From: Clostridia bacterium | GTDB taxonomy: Bacteria; Bacillota; Clostridia; Oscillospirales; Acutalibacteraceae | Length of the DNA stretch: 56,528 nt | Reading direction: 5' to 3' | NCBI GenBank assembly: GCA_017625835.1 | Contig: JAGAKF010000047.1 | Span: 1 to 56,528, forward strand | Shown here: positions 33,605 through 41,976 of the stretch, one piece after another | Layout of the letters: each line of letters starts with the position of its first letter | Position numbering within the stretch: the first letter of the stretch is position 1 | Position numbers and translations under genes: made by a program | The notes under the pieces: generated by a model | Database searches by the model: none | What the model was told of the DNA's origin: nothing | The model's input: the letters and a program-made list of their open reading frames with translations, nothing else

Positions 33605-34648
33605 ATGGCAATCAATGTATCACATTACGGCTTTATGCCCGACGGCAAAGAAGTAAAGCTTTATTCAATTTCAAATAACGAAGATGTAACTCTTCAGCTT
33701 ATAAATCTTGGAGCAACCCTGCAGTCGCTCTACACTCCCGATAAGTACGGCAGAGTCAACGACATCACAGTCGGTTTTGACAGCCTTTACGGCCACCTTA
33801 ATTTTACGGATTATCAGGGCAAGGTTGTCGGTCGTTACGCAAACAGAATTGCAAACGGAAGATTTTCGCTGAACGGCAAGGATTATCAGCTTACTCAGAA
33901 CGAAAAGGACAAGACCTGCCTTCACAGCGCAGGCGAATTTTCCGATGCTGTCTGGGATGCAATTATCACTGACGACAATGCAGTTGAATTTTCATTCACA
34001 AGCCCCGACGGCACAAGCGGCTTCGAGGGCAACCTTACCGCAAAGGTGAAGTACATACTCACAGAGGACAGCAAGGTTGTTATCGACTACTCTGCTGTCT
34101 GCGATAAGGATACCGTGATGAACTTCACAAATCACGTTTATTTCAACCTCAGCGGTTCAGCAATGAGCGACGTGCTTGACCACGAGATGCAGATGAATGC
34201 TTCTCACTACACTCCGATTGATGCCGATTCAATCCCGACGGGCGAGCTCCGTGCGGTTGAGGGCACAGCATTCGATTTCAACACACCCTGCACAATCGGC
34301 AAGAGAATTTACGATAACGACGAACAGCTTACGCTTGCAAGAGGCTATGACCATAACTTCTGCCTTTGCCACAAGGACGGCGAAGCTGATGTAACCGTAA
34401 AAGAAGCTGTAAGCGGCAGAGTGCTTAAGATGTATACGGATCTTCCGGGCGTTCAGCTTTACACGGGCAACTTCCTCGACGGATCTGTTATTGGCAAGGG
34501 CGGTATGCCGATCGTGAAGCACGCAGGCTTCTGCCTTGAAACACAGTACTATCCTGATTCACCGAACCAGCCCGATTTCCCGTCATGCGTATTCAAAGCA
34601 GGCGAGGAGTTTAAGTCGACAACAGTTTTCGCAGTTTCGGTTGAATAA
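33605..34648 (+). CDS. galM: Aldose 1-epimerase (mutarotase)
   Basis: Interconverts the alpha and beta anomers of galactose and related sugars. The 347 residues include GRYANRIANGRF, a His in LHSAGE, the catalytic His in FTNHVYFNLSG, GYDHNF, and the catalytic Glu in FCLETQYYPDSPNQ. AAGGAGAAG precedes the ATG at 33605; the longer reading from 33434 lies inside the acetyltransferase gene. It is the last gene of the operon, followed by a strong terminator. No other galactose genes are near. Confidence 0.94.
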   Translation: MAINVSHYGFMPDGKEVKLYSISNNEDVTLQLINLGATLQSLYTPDKYGRVNDITVGFDSLYGHLNFTDYQGKVVGRYANRIANGRFSLNGKDYQLTQNEKDKTCLHSAGEFSDAVWDAIITDDNAVEFSFTSPDGTSGFEGNLTAKVKYILTEDSKVVIDYSAVCDKDTVMNFTNHVYFNLSGSAMSDVLDHEMQMNASHYTPIDADSIPTGELRAVEGTAFDFNTPCTIGKRIYDNDEQLTLARGYDHNFCLCHKDGEADVTVKEAVSGRVLKMYTDLPGVQLYTGNFLDGSVIGKGGMPIVKHAGFCLETQYYPDSPNQPDFPSCVFKAGEEFKSTTVFAVSVE

Positions 34649-34664
34649 TAATTGAATAAATAAT

Positions 34665-34703
34665 AAATGCGACAGAAGCCTTACGGTTTTCTGTCGCATT
34701 TTG
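34665..34703. terminator. Bidirectional terminator between galM and the dockerin gene
   Basis: AAATGCGACAGAA / TTCTGTCGCATTT stem with a T-rich end on the plus strand (TTTTGTTT) and an A/T-rich end on the minus strand, between facing stop codons. Confidence 0.85.
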
Positions 34704-34714
34704 TTTAAGAAATA

Positions 34715-36253
34715 TTAAAACTGATCAATCTTTCCGACGCTGAACTGGAGTATTTTAAGAGCGTCCAATGAATTGATGCTGTTGTCTTTGTTAACATCGG
34801 CATTAGTGAATTTCTCGCCCGTAAGAGTAATTATCTTGACGGAGTGCTGAAGAACAAGAAGAGCGTCAGCTGAGTTTATTTTGCGGTCAAAGTTTATATC
34901 GCCGAGATCATATGCAGGGGCAGTTGCGTTAAGATCCAATGTGCAGATACGTCTCTCTGTTGCAGAAGCTTCATAGTACCAAATGATTTTTCCGTCGGAA
35001 TAAATAGGCTGGCAATCGCTGAGGTTGCACGGAGCGCTCAGTGCCTGAACCTGTTCAAGTTTGTTTCCGCTCTCGTCGACTGTGACATATTTAACTCCGT
35101 TTTCTTCGTATGAAAAATACTTGCTACCGCTATAGCCTGTGCTTTCAACGAGCTTGTATTCTTTCCACATTGCAACAAACTTTGTGTTGCTGATTTTTAC
35201 GAGGTACGGAGCAGTTGCATGAAGATTTTTGTTAACGTAATCTGTGAGATAAACTTTTTTAACGTTAGCTTCAGCTGTGTTTCCTTTTGCGCTGATAAGG
35301 AGAACTGCATTTCGCTCGTCTTTATCAAGCCCGTACATATTAAAGCTGTCAAAAGAAGTTACTTTGCTGTGGTCAATCGAGTTGACAGCAACAATATAAT
35401 TGTTTTCCGAAATTTCGAAACCGCCGAGGTTAACGCCTGTGCAGTTTGCGCCGGTTGCTCCGGGGATATCCAACAAGTCAAGCTCCGTATAGTATCCGTT
35501 TGCCTGCCTTTGAGAGAGAACAATACTTCTCGGATATGCATCGCCGTGGTCAACAAGGACGGGAGTATTGCCGTTATACTGTACGAGCTGGTTGAAAGAG
35601 TGGCTTACGTGGTTGTTCTGGAACAGCTGAAGATCATTTTTTGGAGTCATGGTAGCTGTATCAAGGATAACCGTAAACTGTGACTGATGGTTAAGTCCGT
35701 CTTCGGAGGTGAAACGTTCACGGGAAGTGTGGACGGTAAGCTCGCTTCCGTCGGTATTCTCTGCCATAGCAACTGAGCCTGCGTCAAACGGAACAGTGGT
35801 GTTGCACTGAGCACCTGTGATTGAAGCACTGTCCAGACGCTTAAAGGTTTTATCGTATTTGACAATACGGTAAGTTTCCTTGGATGTGTTTTCTTCTGTG
35901 TTTGTCTGGCCGAAAACCATGTAGTTGTAAGTCTTGCCGCTGAAGAATCCACCCCACAGCGGAAGTTCAAAAGCGATTGAGGTTTCAGCAAGCTTGTTGA
36001 ATTCGGGGCTGTACGTTGTAACGGTTACTTTATCGGTAACATTCACTATGAAGAAACGACCGTTGTTTTCGTACATAAAAGATGTTTTGGGTGAGGACCA
36101 TCTGGCTGTGTTTGTGTTGAGAATCTTTTTTGAGCTGTTCACAGTGAGGGTATAGTCCTTAAAGTAGGCTGCAGATGCAAACGGAGCCGATAACTGAATC
36201 ACCGTAAGCAAGCAAAGAAAAAGTGCGATAATTTTTGTTGTTGTTTTTTTCAT
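34715..36253 (-). CDS. Secreted protein with C-terminal type I dockerin
   Basis: 512 residues. It has a signal peptide (cut near ASA, residue 28) and a large central region of beta-rich repeats with aromatic strands, propeller-like but not assigned. The dockerin (about residues 448-512) has two calcium-binding repeats, GDINFDRKINSADALLVL and ADVNKDNSINSLDALKIL, each with the D-x-N-x-D-x-x-I-N-S-x-D-A pattern. Dockerins bind cohesins in cellulosome-like assemblies. No cohesin, CBM or glycosidase lies nearby, so the partner is elsewhere in the genome or the protein has a non-cellulosomal role. GAGGAAATAATT precedes the ATG. Confidence 0.87.
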   Translation of the reverse strand: MKKTTTKIIALFLCLLTVIQLSAPFASAAYFKDYTLTVNSSKKILNTNTARWSSPKTSFMYENNGRFFIVNVTDKVTVTTYSPEFNKLAETSIAFELPLWGGFFSGKTYNYMVFGQTNTEENTSKETYRIVKYDKTFKRLDSASITGAQCNTTVPFDAGSVAMAENTDGSELTVHTSRERFTSEDGLNHQSQFTVILDTATMTPKNDLQLFQNNHVSHSFNQLVQYNGNTPVLVDHGDAYPRSIVLSQRQANGYYTELDLLDIPGATGANCTGVNLGGFEISENNYIVAVNSIDHSKVTSFDSFNMYGLDKDERNAVLLISAKGNTAEANVKKVYLTDYVNKNLHATAPYLVKISNTKFVAMWKEYKLVESTGYSGSKYFSYEENGVKYVTVDESGNKLEQVQALSAPCNLSDCQPIYSDGKIIWYYEASATERRICTLDLNATAPAYDLGDINFDRKINSADALLVLQHSVKIITLTGEKFTNADVNKDNSINSLDALKILQFSVGKIDQF

Positions 36254-36351
36254 AATTATTTCCTCCTTTATTTTATACTAACACAGTATAAAAATTTTTT
36301 CAAGCAGGGATATTTTTTCTTCATTCTCTGAACGTCGTGCTTGTACTGTTT

Positions 36352-36599
36352 TGTCGGCGGCAACAAGCCACCGCCCTACGCTGTTTATTCAGTTTGGTAC
36401 GTAGGGGACGAGTTTCCCGTCCCGTCGGCTAATTCACTGTTTTCGGTTCGGGAGACCCGAACCCTACGAACCTTTGAGTTGAAACCGTGTCCGTAGGGGA
36501 ACATAATATGTTCCCGTAAAAATAACACATAATTGACGGGCAGATGATATCTGCCCCTACGACGTTGATTTAAAAGCTGTTCTACAGACCCGAATTTGA
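36352..36599. repeat. Modular palindromic intergenic repeat, copy 2
   Basis: This occupies most of the 36254-36762 gene-free gap. Its first 75 nt match 7-81 and its last ~18 nt match 262-279. The internal hairpins are GGTTCGGG-AGA-CCCGAACC (36445-36463), GGGAACAT-AAT-ATGTTCCC (36497-36515) and GGGCAGAT-GAT-ATCTGCCC (36538-36556), each beside CGTAG or CTACG. All three have 8-bp arms and 3-nt loops. The middle part has no counterpart in copy 1, so the elements are mosaics with shared ends. The remainder of the gap (36600-36762) shows only AT-rich sequence and the next gene's GGGGGG ribosome binding site. Confidence 0.75.
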
Positions 36600-36762
36600 T
36601 TAACAGCGTTCAATCGACTTCTGAAATCTGATTAACGGTATGCGTTTCAGTGCGCTTTCTGCGGTTTGGCTTAAAATATTGCGTTTTTGATGCCTGAATG
36701 CTATAATCGTTTCGGAGAGAATCTTTCTTAAGCTCAGATTACTTGATAAAAGGGGGGACGGT

Positions 36763-37599
36763 ATGAACCGCACCGTAAATGTCAAACGTCTTGTTTTGCT
36801 TGGAATTATATCTGTAATGGGCACGCTCGGCAGTTTGTTGGTGAGTATCGTTACGGACGTGTCCGATATGCTGCAGCATTATGAGCCTCATCTCACCGTG
36901 CTGCTTTTTGATGTGCTGATCGCATTTCTTATTTGTTCTCCCTCCATTATTTTTTCAGTATATCTCATTTTTTTCGCAAGGAAAAAGCTCAATCATCCGT
37001 TGCTTTACGCAAGTTGTATATTCTTCGCTTTGCGAAGTCTGTGGCAGTTGGTTGTTGTCGCAAGTGTTACCCTGGTTAACGGTTTCGATGAGTATACTCT
37101 TAATCTGCTGTTGCCGTTGCAGACGATAGAAGATTTGATTACGACAGGAAACTTTTTTGCGTTTACGATGGAAATAGGTCTGACATTTTATTTTTACGGA
37201 CCTTTAATTTCTGTGATTTTCTGTATTTTAGCGATCGTTACCGCAAGAAAAGGCTTTAAAAAGACGACAGGATTGAAAGTTCTTGCAACGGTGATAATGG
37301 TACTTAATCTTTTGTTTACCGTTATCAATGTGCCGTTCGGCATAGAGGAATTCTGGCACGGTTTTCAGGACTATCTGCCGCGAATAATAAGTGAGTCTAT
37401 GATGATAGTTTCGTTCTGTCTTTTCTGGATTATATGCATCAGAAAAAGTGAAGAAGGAGCGAAACAGACCGACGTTAAAAAGGAACTTGCAAAAGCGGAC
37501 TATCTGCTTGAAATCGGTATGATTACGCAAGAGGAATTTGAAAAGAAAAAATCCGAAATAACCGAACCATCTGCAAATGAAAACAGCTCACAAACGTGA
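36763..37599 (+). CDS. Unknown membrane protein with SHOCT-like C-terminus
   Basis: 278 residues with about six hydrophobic segments (near 8-28, 44-70, 80-103, 130-160, 168-188 and 208-225). A basic/acidic cytoplasmic tail follows. Its end, ADYLLEIGMITQEEFEKKKSEI, matches the short SHOCT oligomerisation helix pair often found at protein ends. The membrane part is not recognised. It stands alone, next to the modular repeat and a terminator that overlaps its last codons. Confidence 0.75.
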   Translation: MNRTVNVKRLVLLGIISVMGTLGSLLVSIVTDVSDMLQHYEPHLTVLLFDVLIAFLICSPSIIFSVYLIFFARKKLNHPLLYASCIFFALRSLWQLVVVASVTLVNGFDEYTLNLLLPLQTIEDLITTGNFFAFTMEIGLTFYFYGPLISVIFCILAIVTARKGFKKTTGLKVLATVIMVLNLLFTVINVPFGIEEFWHGFQDYLPRIISESMMIVSFCLFWIICIRKSEEGAKQTDVKKELAKADYLLEIGMITQEEFEKKKSEITEPSANENSSQT

Positions 37600-37609
37600 G
37601 CTGTTTTTT
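37580..37609. terminator. Bidirectional terminator overlapping the membrane-protein gene end
   Basis: AAAACAGCTCAC-AAAC-GTGAGCTGTTTT stem with T6; the stop codon of the plus-strand gene lies in its right arm. The minus-strand TIM-barrel gene ends at the same hairpin. Confidence 0.9.
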
Positions 37610-38354
37610 AATATGCTTTAAGTTTTCTTATATCCTCGGAAAATGCGTTTTCGTCTGAATTTTCCGTAAATTCAAGAATTACAACACCGTCAAAATTTTT
37701 CTCTCTGAATCTTTTCAGAAGAGTGTCGAGATAATTTTCGTCCTTTATCTTGTTTTCTTCCTGCTCACGCTTCATATCGGAATAGGAAACGTGCACGTTT
37801 TCGATATAATCATAGGTTTTTTCGATTCTGTCAAGGTCGTATGTCATTCGGAAATAACGCGACTGGAAGTAGGTTTTGAAATTCGATTTGCCGACATCCG
37901 CCTGAATTTTCAAAAAAGCCTGCGTGTCGTTGTTGAACGTGTAGTCGTGGCATTCGGGGCAGACGAGCAGGCCGTATTTTTCAGCGATTGCGCAGATGTT
38001 TTCAAGGTCGTCAAGCAGGATTTTATACTCCTTGCCGTCCGTGTCCTCGCTGTTTTTCTTGCCGAGCCAGATGCGGATTGATTCCGCGCCCATAATTCTT
38101 GCGTTTTCGCAAAGTGTAAGCCATTCTTCCTGCTTGCTGTAGCCGACTCTGTAATAGCTGCCGTAGGAAGAAATTTTGATTCCCGCTTCGTCGCAGAGTG
38201 CTTTTGCTTTTTTTGCATCTTCTGCCGTAACGACGTGAACGTCGGCACCCCATTCGATGAAGCCGACGCCTGCCGAACGGCACAGGGCAACGATTTCTTC
38301 TATGCTTTTGTTCCTGAAAGTAACGCTTGCAAGACCAATTTTAAAACTGCTCAT
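37608..38354 (-). CDS. Xylose-isomerase-like TIM-barrel protein (sugar phosphate isomerase/epimerase)
   Basis: 248 residues of the AP-endonuclease-2/IolE-IolI superfamily. Indicators are GLASVTFRNKSIEEIV, GVGFIEWGAD, PECHDYTFN, NVHVSYSDM and VILEFTEN, giving Glu/His/Asp ligands for a divalent metal. Members isomerise or dehydrate sugars and inositols; specificity is not visible. It is divergent from the phosphoesterase-GH43 gene, with a 185-nt gap between them, so a shared glycan-use role is possible but unproven. Confidence 0.82.
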   Translation of the reverse strand: MSSFKIGLASVTFRNKSIEEIVALCRSAGVGFIEWGADVHVVTAEDAKKAKALCDEAGIKISSYGSYYRVGYSKQEEWLTLCENARIMGAESIRIWLGKKNSEDTDGKEYKILLDDLENICAIAEKYGLLVCPECHDYTFNNDTQAFLKIQADVGKSNFKTYFQSRYFRMTYDLDRIEKTYDYIENVHVSYSDMKREQEENKIKDENYLDTLLKRFREKNFDGVVILEFTENSDENAFSEDIRKLKAY

Positions 38355-38478
38355 ATTTTCTCTCCGATTAATTTATTGCTTTGATTATAGCAGATGAAGA
38401 TAAACAGTGCAACTGCAACAGTGTTGGTTAAAATATAAAAAAGTTTTTCTCTTTTTGAAAATTTCTCGTCAGTTTCTT

Positions 38479-38507
38479 TTGACTTTTCTGGTGCAGAGTG
38501 GTAATAT
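38479..38507 (+). promoter_or_regulatory. Promoter of the phosphoesterase-GH43 gene
   Basis: -35 TTGACT (38479-38484), 17-nt spacer, -10 TAATAT (38502-38507), followed by GGAGG and the start codon at 38540. Confidence 0.7.
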
Positions 38508-38539
38508 AATTCATTGTAAAAAACTAAATGGAGGAAATC

Positions 38540-40954
38540 ATGAAAAAAGTTTTAGCTGTTTTTATGAGTGTTTTGATGTTTATGCAACTTGGCGCGATAA
38601 CTAAGGCAAATGAAAGCTCAGGAAAGCTCGATAAGAGTGAATGGGAAAGCTACTATAATTCTCTTATTGACGACAATACCCTCCCGATGCTTAACGTCGG
38701 CGCAGACGAAACTCAGGTCAGCCTCTGCTGGCACGCAAGCAAATTTACTGCGAAGGCGCAGGTAAAGGTTTCGAAGAATGCGGATATGTCCGATGCGAAA
38801 ATTTTCGAAGGCGAAACAACTCCTGCGGAAAACGATTTTCAGCTTGTCTGCCGTGTAACGATTACGGGACTTGAAGAAAATACGGCATATTACTACCAGT
38901 GGAACAAAGGCGGAAGCTGGAGCGACATTAAAAAGTACGAAACAAAATCTTTCGGCAATCATAAGGCTATGGTAGTCGGTGACATCCAGATCACGGAGAT
39001 GTTCTATGACGGCGGAATCGAGCAGAAGGACGACGGACAGCGTTGGAACAATCTGCTTGCCGAAGCAATGGAGAAGAACCCCGACATAAGCTACCTCGTT
39101 TCCCCAGGTGACAACACATCAACGGGCGAATCAGCCTCAGAATGGCAGACTCTTCTTATGCCCGAAACTCTTCGTTCGCTTCCGATGGCTCTTGCAATCG
39201 GTAACCACGATAAAAAGGGTATGACATATGAGTATTACACGAATATGCCCAACGAATATTACGGCAGAAACTTCAAGGGTCTCGACCGCGATTTCTGGTA
39301 CCGTTACGGTGACGTGCTTTATCTTTTCTACGACTCAACTTCGGGTAACGCTCCCGACCACGAGGCGATGACAAAAGAAGCGATAAGACTCAATCCCGAT
39401 GCGAAGTGGAGAATCGGCGTTGTTCACCACGGTATATACGGCGCAGGCGACTGCATCGGCGATATGGAGACGGAAATTCTGCTCAAAACAATCTTTGCTC
39501 CGATTTTTGAGACCTACGACCTTGACCTTGTAATTACGGGTCACACACATTCACAGGGCCGTTCACACTTTATGAATAACAATAAGGTTGTTGAAGAAGC
39601 TCCGAGCGGCGGCACTTTTACAAATCCGAAGGGCGTAGTTTACCTCAATTCAAACTCAAACTGCGGCAGACCGTCGGACGAAAGCTACGAGGCGGAGCAC
39701 CTTGCATACAGCTTCCTTAAAAACGATGTTCCGACATATACAATCCTTGAGTTCGAAGGAACTACGATGAAGTTGAAAACCTTCCGCGGCGACAACAGCG
39801 AGCTTCTCGATTCAATCACAATCGAGCACACGGAGGAATATAAAGAAAAATCATTTGGCAACGTGATCAAGAGACTTCTTTACAAGATTGTTGAAGCTCT
39901 CGGCTGGGTTTATACAAAGATTGACAACCTTGTAAGAAGTGTTCAGGCTCTGGAAGAAAACGGCGGTTTGCTCGGCAAGAAAAAGAATGAGATTTTTATT
40001 GCGAACAGAGCAGATCCGTATGTAACAAAAGGTTCTGACGGTTGGTACTATTTCACGGCATCTTATCCGATGTGCGGCGGCACAGACCCAGAAGGCTACG
40101 ACAGAATTGTCCTTCGCCGTTCATGGACGGTTGACGGACTTGCAAACGCCGAAGAAATTGTAATCTGGGACGAAAAGGACAGCCCGACGGCTCACCGTTA
40201 TATCTGGGCTCCCGAAATCCACGAGATTGACGGCAAATGGTATGTTTTCTTTGCCGCGAGCGATAGTGCGGACAATGTCTGGGACATCCGCTGCCACGTT
40301 ATTATGTGCGAGGGCGACGATCCGTACACAGATAACTGGGTCGATAAAGGACGTTTCCAGGCCTGCGAGGGCGACGAATTTTCCTTCCGCTGGTTCTCTC
40401 TTGATATGACTTATTTTGAGTCGGGCGGAAAGTCTTACGTTGCTTGGGCGCAGACGGACGGCAATTCGAACGTGTATATCGCAACGGTTGACCCGAAAGA
40501 GCCCTGGAAGACAACATCTCCCGCGGTGCTTCTTACAAAGCCCGAATATGACTGGGAGAAGGTAAGAATCCCGGTAAACGAAGGACCTGCGGTTATGATT
40601 GAAAACGGCAAGGTTTATCTTGCATTCTCCGCTTCCGCAACGGGCCCCGAATACTGTATCGGAATGATGTATGCCGATGAGGGCGCGGATTTGCTTGATA
40701 CAAGCAACTGGACAAAGCTTGATAAGCCTTTGCTTACCTCGGATGACCTTTGCGAAGAATACGGACCCGGTCACAACTGCTTTGTAAAGGATGAACACGG
40801 AAACTGGGTTTTTGTTTACCACTCACGCGATCAGAAATGTTTTGACAAAAAGTGCGGTTACTCCCACGAGGATTCCCTCTATGATCCTTGCAGAAGCGCA
40901 AGAAAACGAATTGTGCGCTGGGACGAGAACGGTCTCCCGATTCTTAATTCATAA
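38540..40954 (+). CDS. Secreted purple-acid-phosphatase-like / GH43-like fusion protein
   Basis: 804 residues. A signal peptide (cut near residue 24) and a fibronectin-like purple-acid-phosphatase N domain (about 45-135) come first. The metallophosphoesterase domain (about 145-400) has VGDIQIT, SPGDNTS, IGNHDKK, VHHGIYG and ITGHTHSQG. An amphipathic linker (about 435-485) leads to a five-bladed GH43-type domain. In it, NRADPYVTK supplies likely base D492, FSLDMTYFE likely pKa modulator D622, and NEGPAV likely acid E681. Both halves look intact. I infer removal of phosphate and an arabinose- or xylose-like sugar from the same polymer. The ATG at 38540 follows GGAGG. Confidence 0.85.
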   Translation: MKKVLAVFMSVLMFMQLGAITKANESSGKLDKSEWESYYNSLIDDNTLPMLNVGADETQVSLCWHASKFTAKAQVKVSKNADMSDAKIFEGETTPAENDFQLVCRVTITGLEENTAYYYQWNKGGSWSDIKKYETKSFGNHKAMVVGDIQITEMFYDGGIEQKDDGQRWNNLLAEAMEKNPDISYLVSPGDNTSTGESASEWQTLLMPETLRSLPMALAIGNHDKKGMTYEYYTNMPNEYYGRNFKGLDRDFWYRYGDVLYLFYDSTSGNAPDHEAMTKEAIRLNPDAKWRIGVVHHGIYGAGDCIGDMETEILLKTIFAPIFETYDLDLVITGHTHSQGRSHFMNNNKVVEEAPSGGTFTNPKGVVYLNSNSNCGRPSDESYEAEHLAYSFLKNDVPTYTILEFEGTTMKLKTFRGDNSELLDSITIEHTEEYKEKSFGNVIKRLLYKIVEALGWVYTKIDNLVRSVQALEENGGLLGKKKNEIFIANRADPYVTKGSDGWYYFTASYPMCGGTDPEGYDRIVLRRSWTVDGLANAEEIVIWDEKDSPTAHRYIWAPEIHEIDGKWYVFFAASDSADNVWDIRCHVIMCEGDDPYTDNWVDKGRFQACEGDEFSFRWFSLDMTYFESGGKSYVAWAQTDGNSNVYIATVDPKEPWKTTSPAVLLTKPEYDWEKVRIPVNEGPAVMIENGKVYLAFSASATGPEYCIGMMYADEGADLLDTSNWTKLDKPLLTSDDLCEEYGPGHNCFVKDEHGNWVFVYHSRDQKCFDKKCGYSHEDSLYDPCRSARKRIVRWDENGLPILNS

Positions 40955-40959
40955 AAATA

Positions 40960-40988
40960 AAAGGCTGTGAAAAATCACAGCCTTTTTT
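40960..40988. terminator. Terminator between the GH43 fusion and PfkB genes (bidirectional)
   Basis: AAGGCTGTGA-AAAA-TCACAGCCTT stem with a T6 run on the plus strand. It overlaps the last codons of the minus-strand kinase gene. Confidence 0.88.
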
Positions 40989-41922
40989 CTATGTCTTTTA
41001 TCGTGGGCAAAGAGGGGATTGCTCCGTTCCTTTCAACGCAGAAGCTCGCGGCAGCATTTGCAAAATGTGCAAAATCCTTTAATTCATCGAGTGATATTTC
41101 TTCGGGTTTCTTACCGCTTTGTGCAACCTTCAAAAGGAAAGCTCCCCAGAACGAATCGCCTGCGCCCGTGCAGTCAACGGCAGTTACGTTAAAGCCGTCA
41201 ACCTGTGCACCGCCGTCTTTTGTACAGACGTAAGCACCGTCCTTGCCGAGAGTTACGACGGCAATTTTTGCTCCGCTTTCGATAATCCTTTCTGCGGCTT
41301 TTGCAAAATCCTTTTCACCCGTAAGAAGAATCGTTTCTTCGTCGGAAATCTTGACAAGATCTGCAAGCTTCAGCGCATTCTGCATCTGCTTTATCGCGGC
41401 TTCTTCGCTTTCCCAGAGAGATGCTCTGTAATTCGGATCATATGCAACGGTAACTCCGTTGTTTTTTGCGTACTCTGCCGCAAATAACGTTGCACTGCGC
41501 GACGGTCCATCCGTCAGCGATACGGAGCCAAAATGAAAAATTTTGCTGCCCTTGATTTTTTCAACGGGAACGTCGTCGGGCGAAAGCATTTTGTCTGCGC
41601 CGTGTTTTCTTGCAAAAGAAAACTCTCTTTCGCCGTCAGCTCTGACGTCAACAAAAGCAAGCGTTGTGAAAAAATCTTTGTCAAGAATCAGAGAGTTGCA
41701 GTTGACATTGTTTTCTTTCAGCGTTTCCGCAAGGAATCTTCCGTGCATATCGTCGCCGACCTTGCCGATAAATGCCGCTTTGCCGCCGAGCCTTGCGACA
41801 GCAACGGCTACGTTAGCGGGAGCACCACCGGGATTCTGCACGAAAAGGCGCTGTCCGTTTTCGTTTTTTCCGCAAGCGGTGAAGTCGATAAGAAGCTCAC
41901 CGAGTGTAATTATATCTGTCAT
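40975..41922 (-). CDS. PfkB-family sugar kinase (fructokinase-like)
   Basis: 315 residues of the ribokinase fold. Seen are the N-terminal GELLIDF, the NPGGAPANVAVAVARLGG sugar-binding motif, the DPNYRASLW segment typical of fructokinases, and the C-terminal DCTGAGDSFWGAF with the catalytic Asp of the anion hole. It likely makes fructose 6-phosphate or a close analogue; substrate choice is not certain. GAGGGAAAAT precedes the ATG at 41922. It lies 54 nt after the HtrA gene with a weak hairpin (41943-41970) in between. Confidence 0.9.
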   Translation of the reverse strand: MTDIITLGELLIDFTACGKNENGQRLFVQNPGGAPANVAVAVARLGGKAAFIGKVGDDMHGRFLAETLKENNVNCNSLILDKDFFTTLAFVDVRADGEREFSFARKHGADKMLSPDDVPVEKIKGSKIFHFGSVSLTDGPSRSATLFAAEYAKNNGVTVAYDPNYRASLWESEEAAIKQMQNALKLADLVKISDEETILLTGEKDFAKAAERIIESGAKIAVVTLGKDGAYVCTKDGGAQVDGFNVTAVDCTGAGDSFWGAFLLKVAQSGKKPEEISLDELKDFAHFANAAASFCVERNGAIPSLPTIKDIEKRL

Positions 41923-41976
41923 ATTTTCCCTCATATCAAACGGCACCCACTTATTGAAAGTGAGTGCCTGATTTTT

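Noticed and set aside
41938-41976. Terminator between the HtrA and PfkB genes
   Set aside because: The hairpin GGCACCCACTT/AAGTGAGTGCC exists, but the T-run is on the strand without a gene ending there; on the coding strand only GTTTG follows. It may be a processing or partial-termination site.
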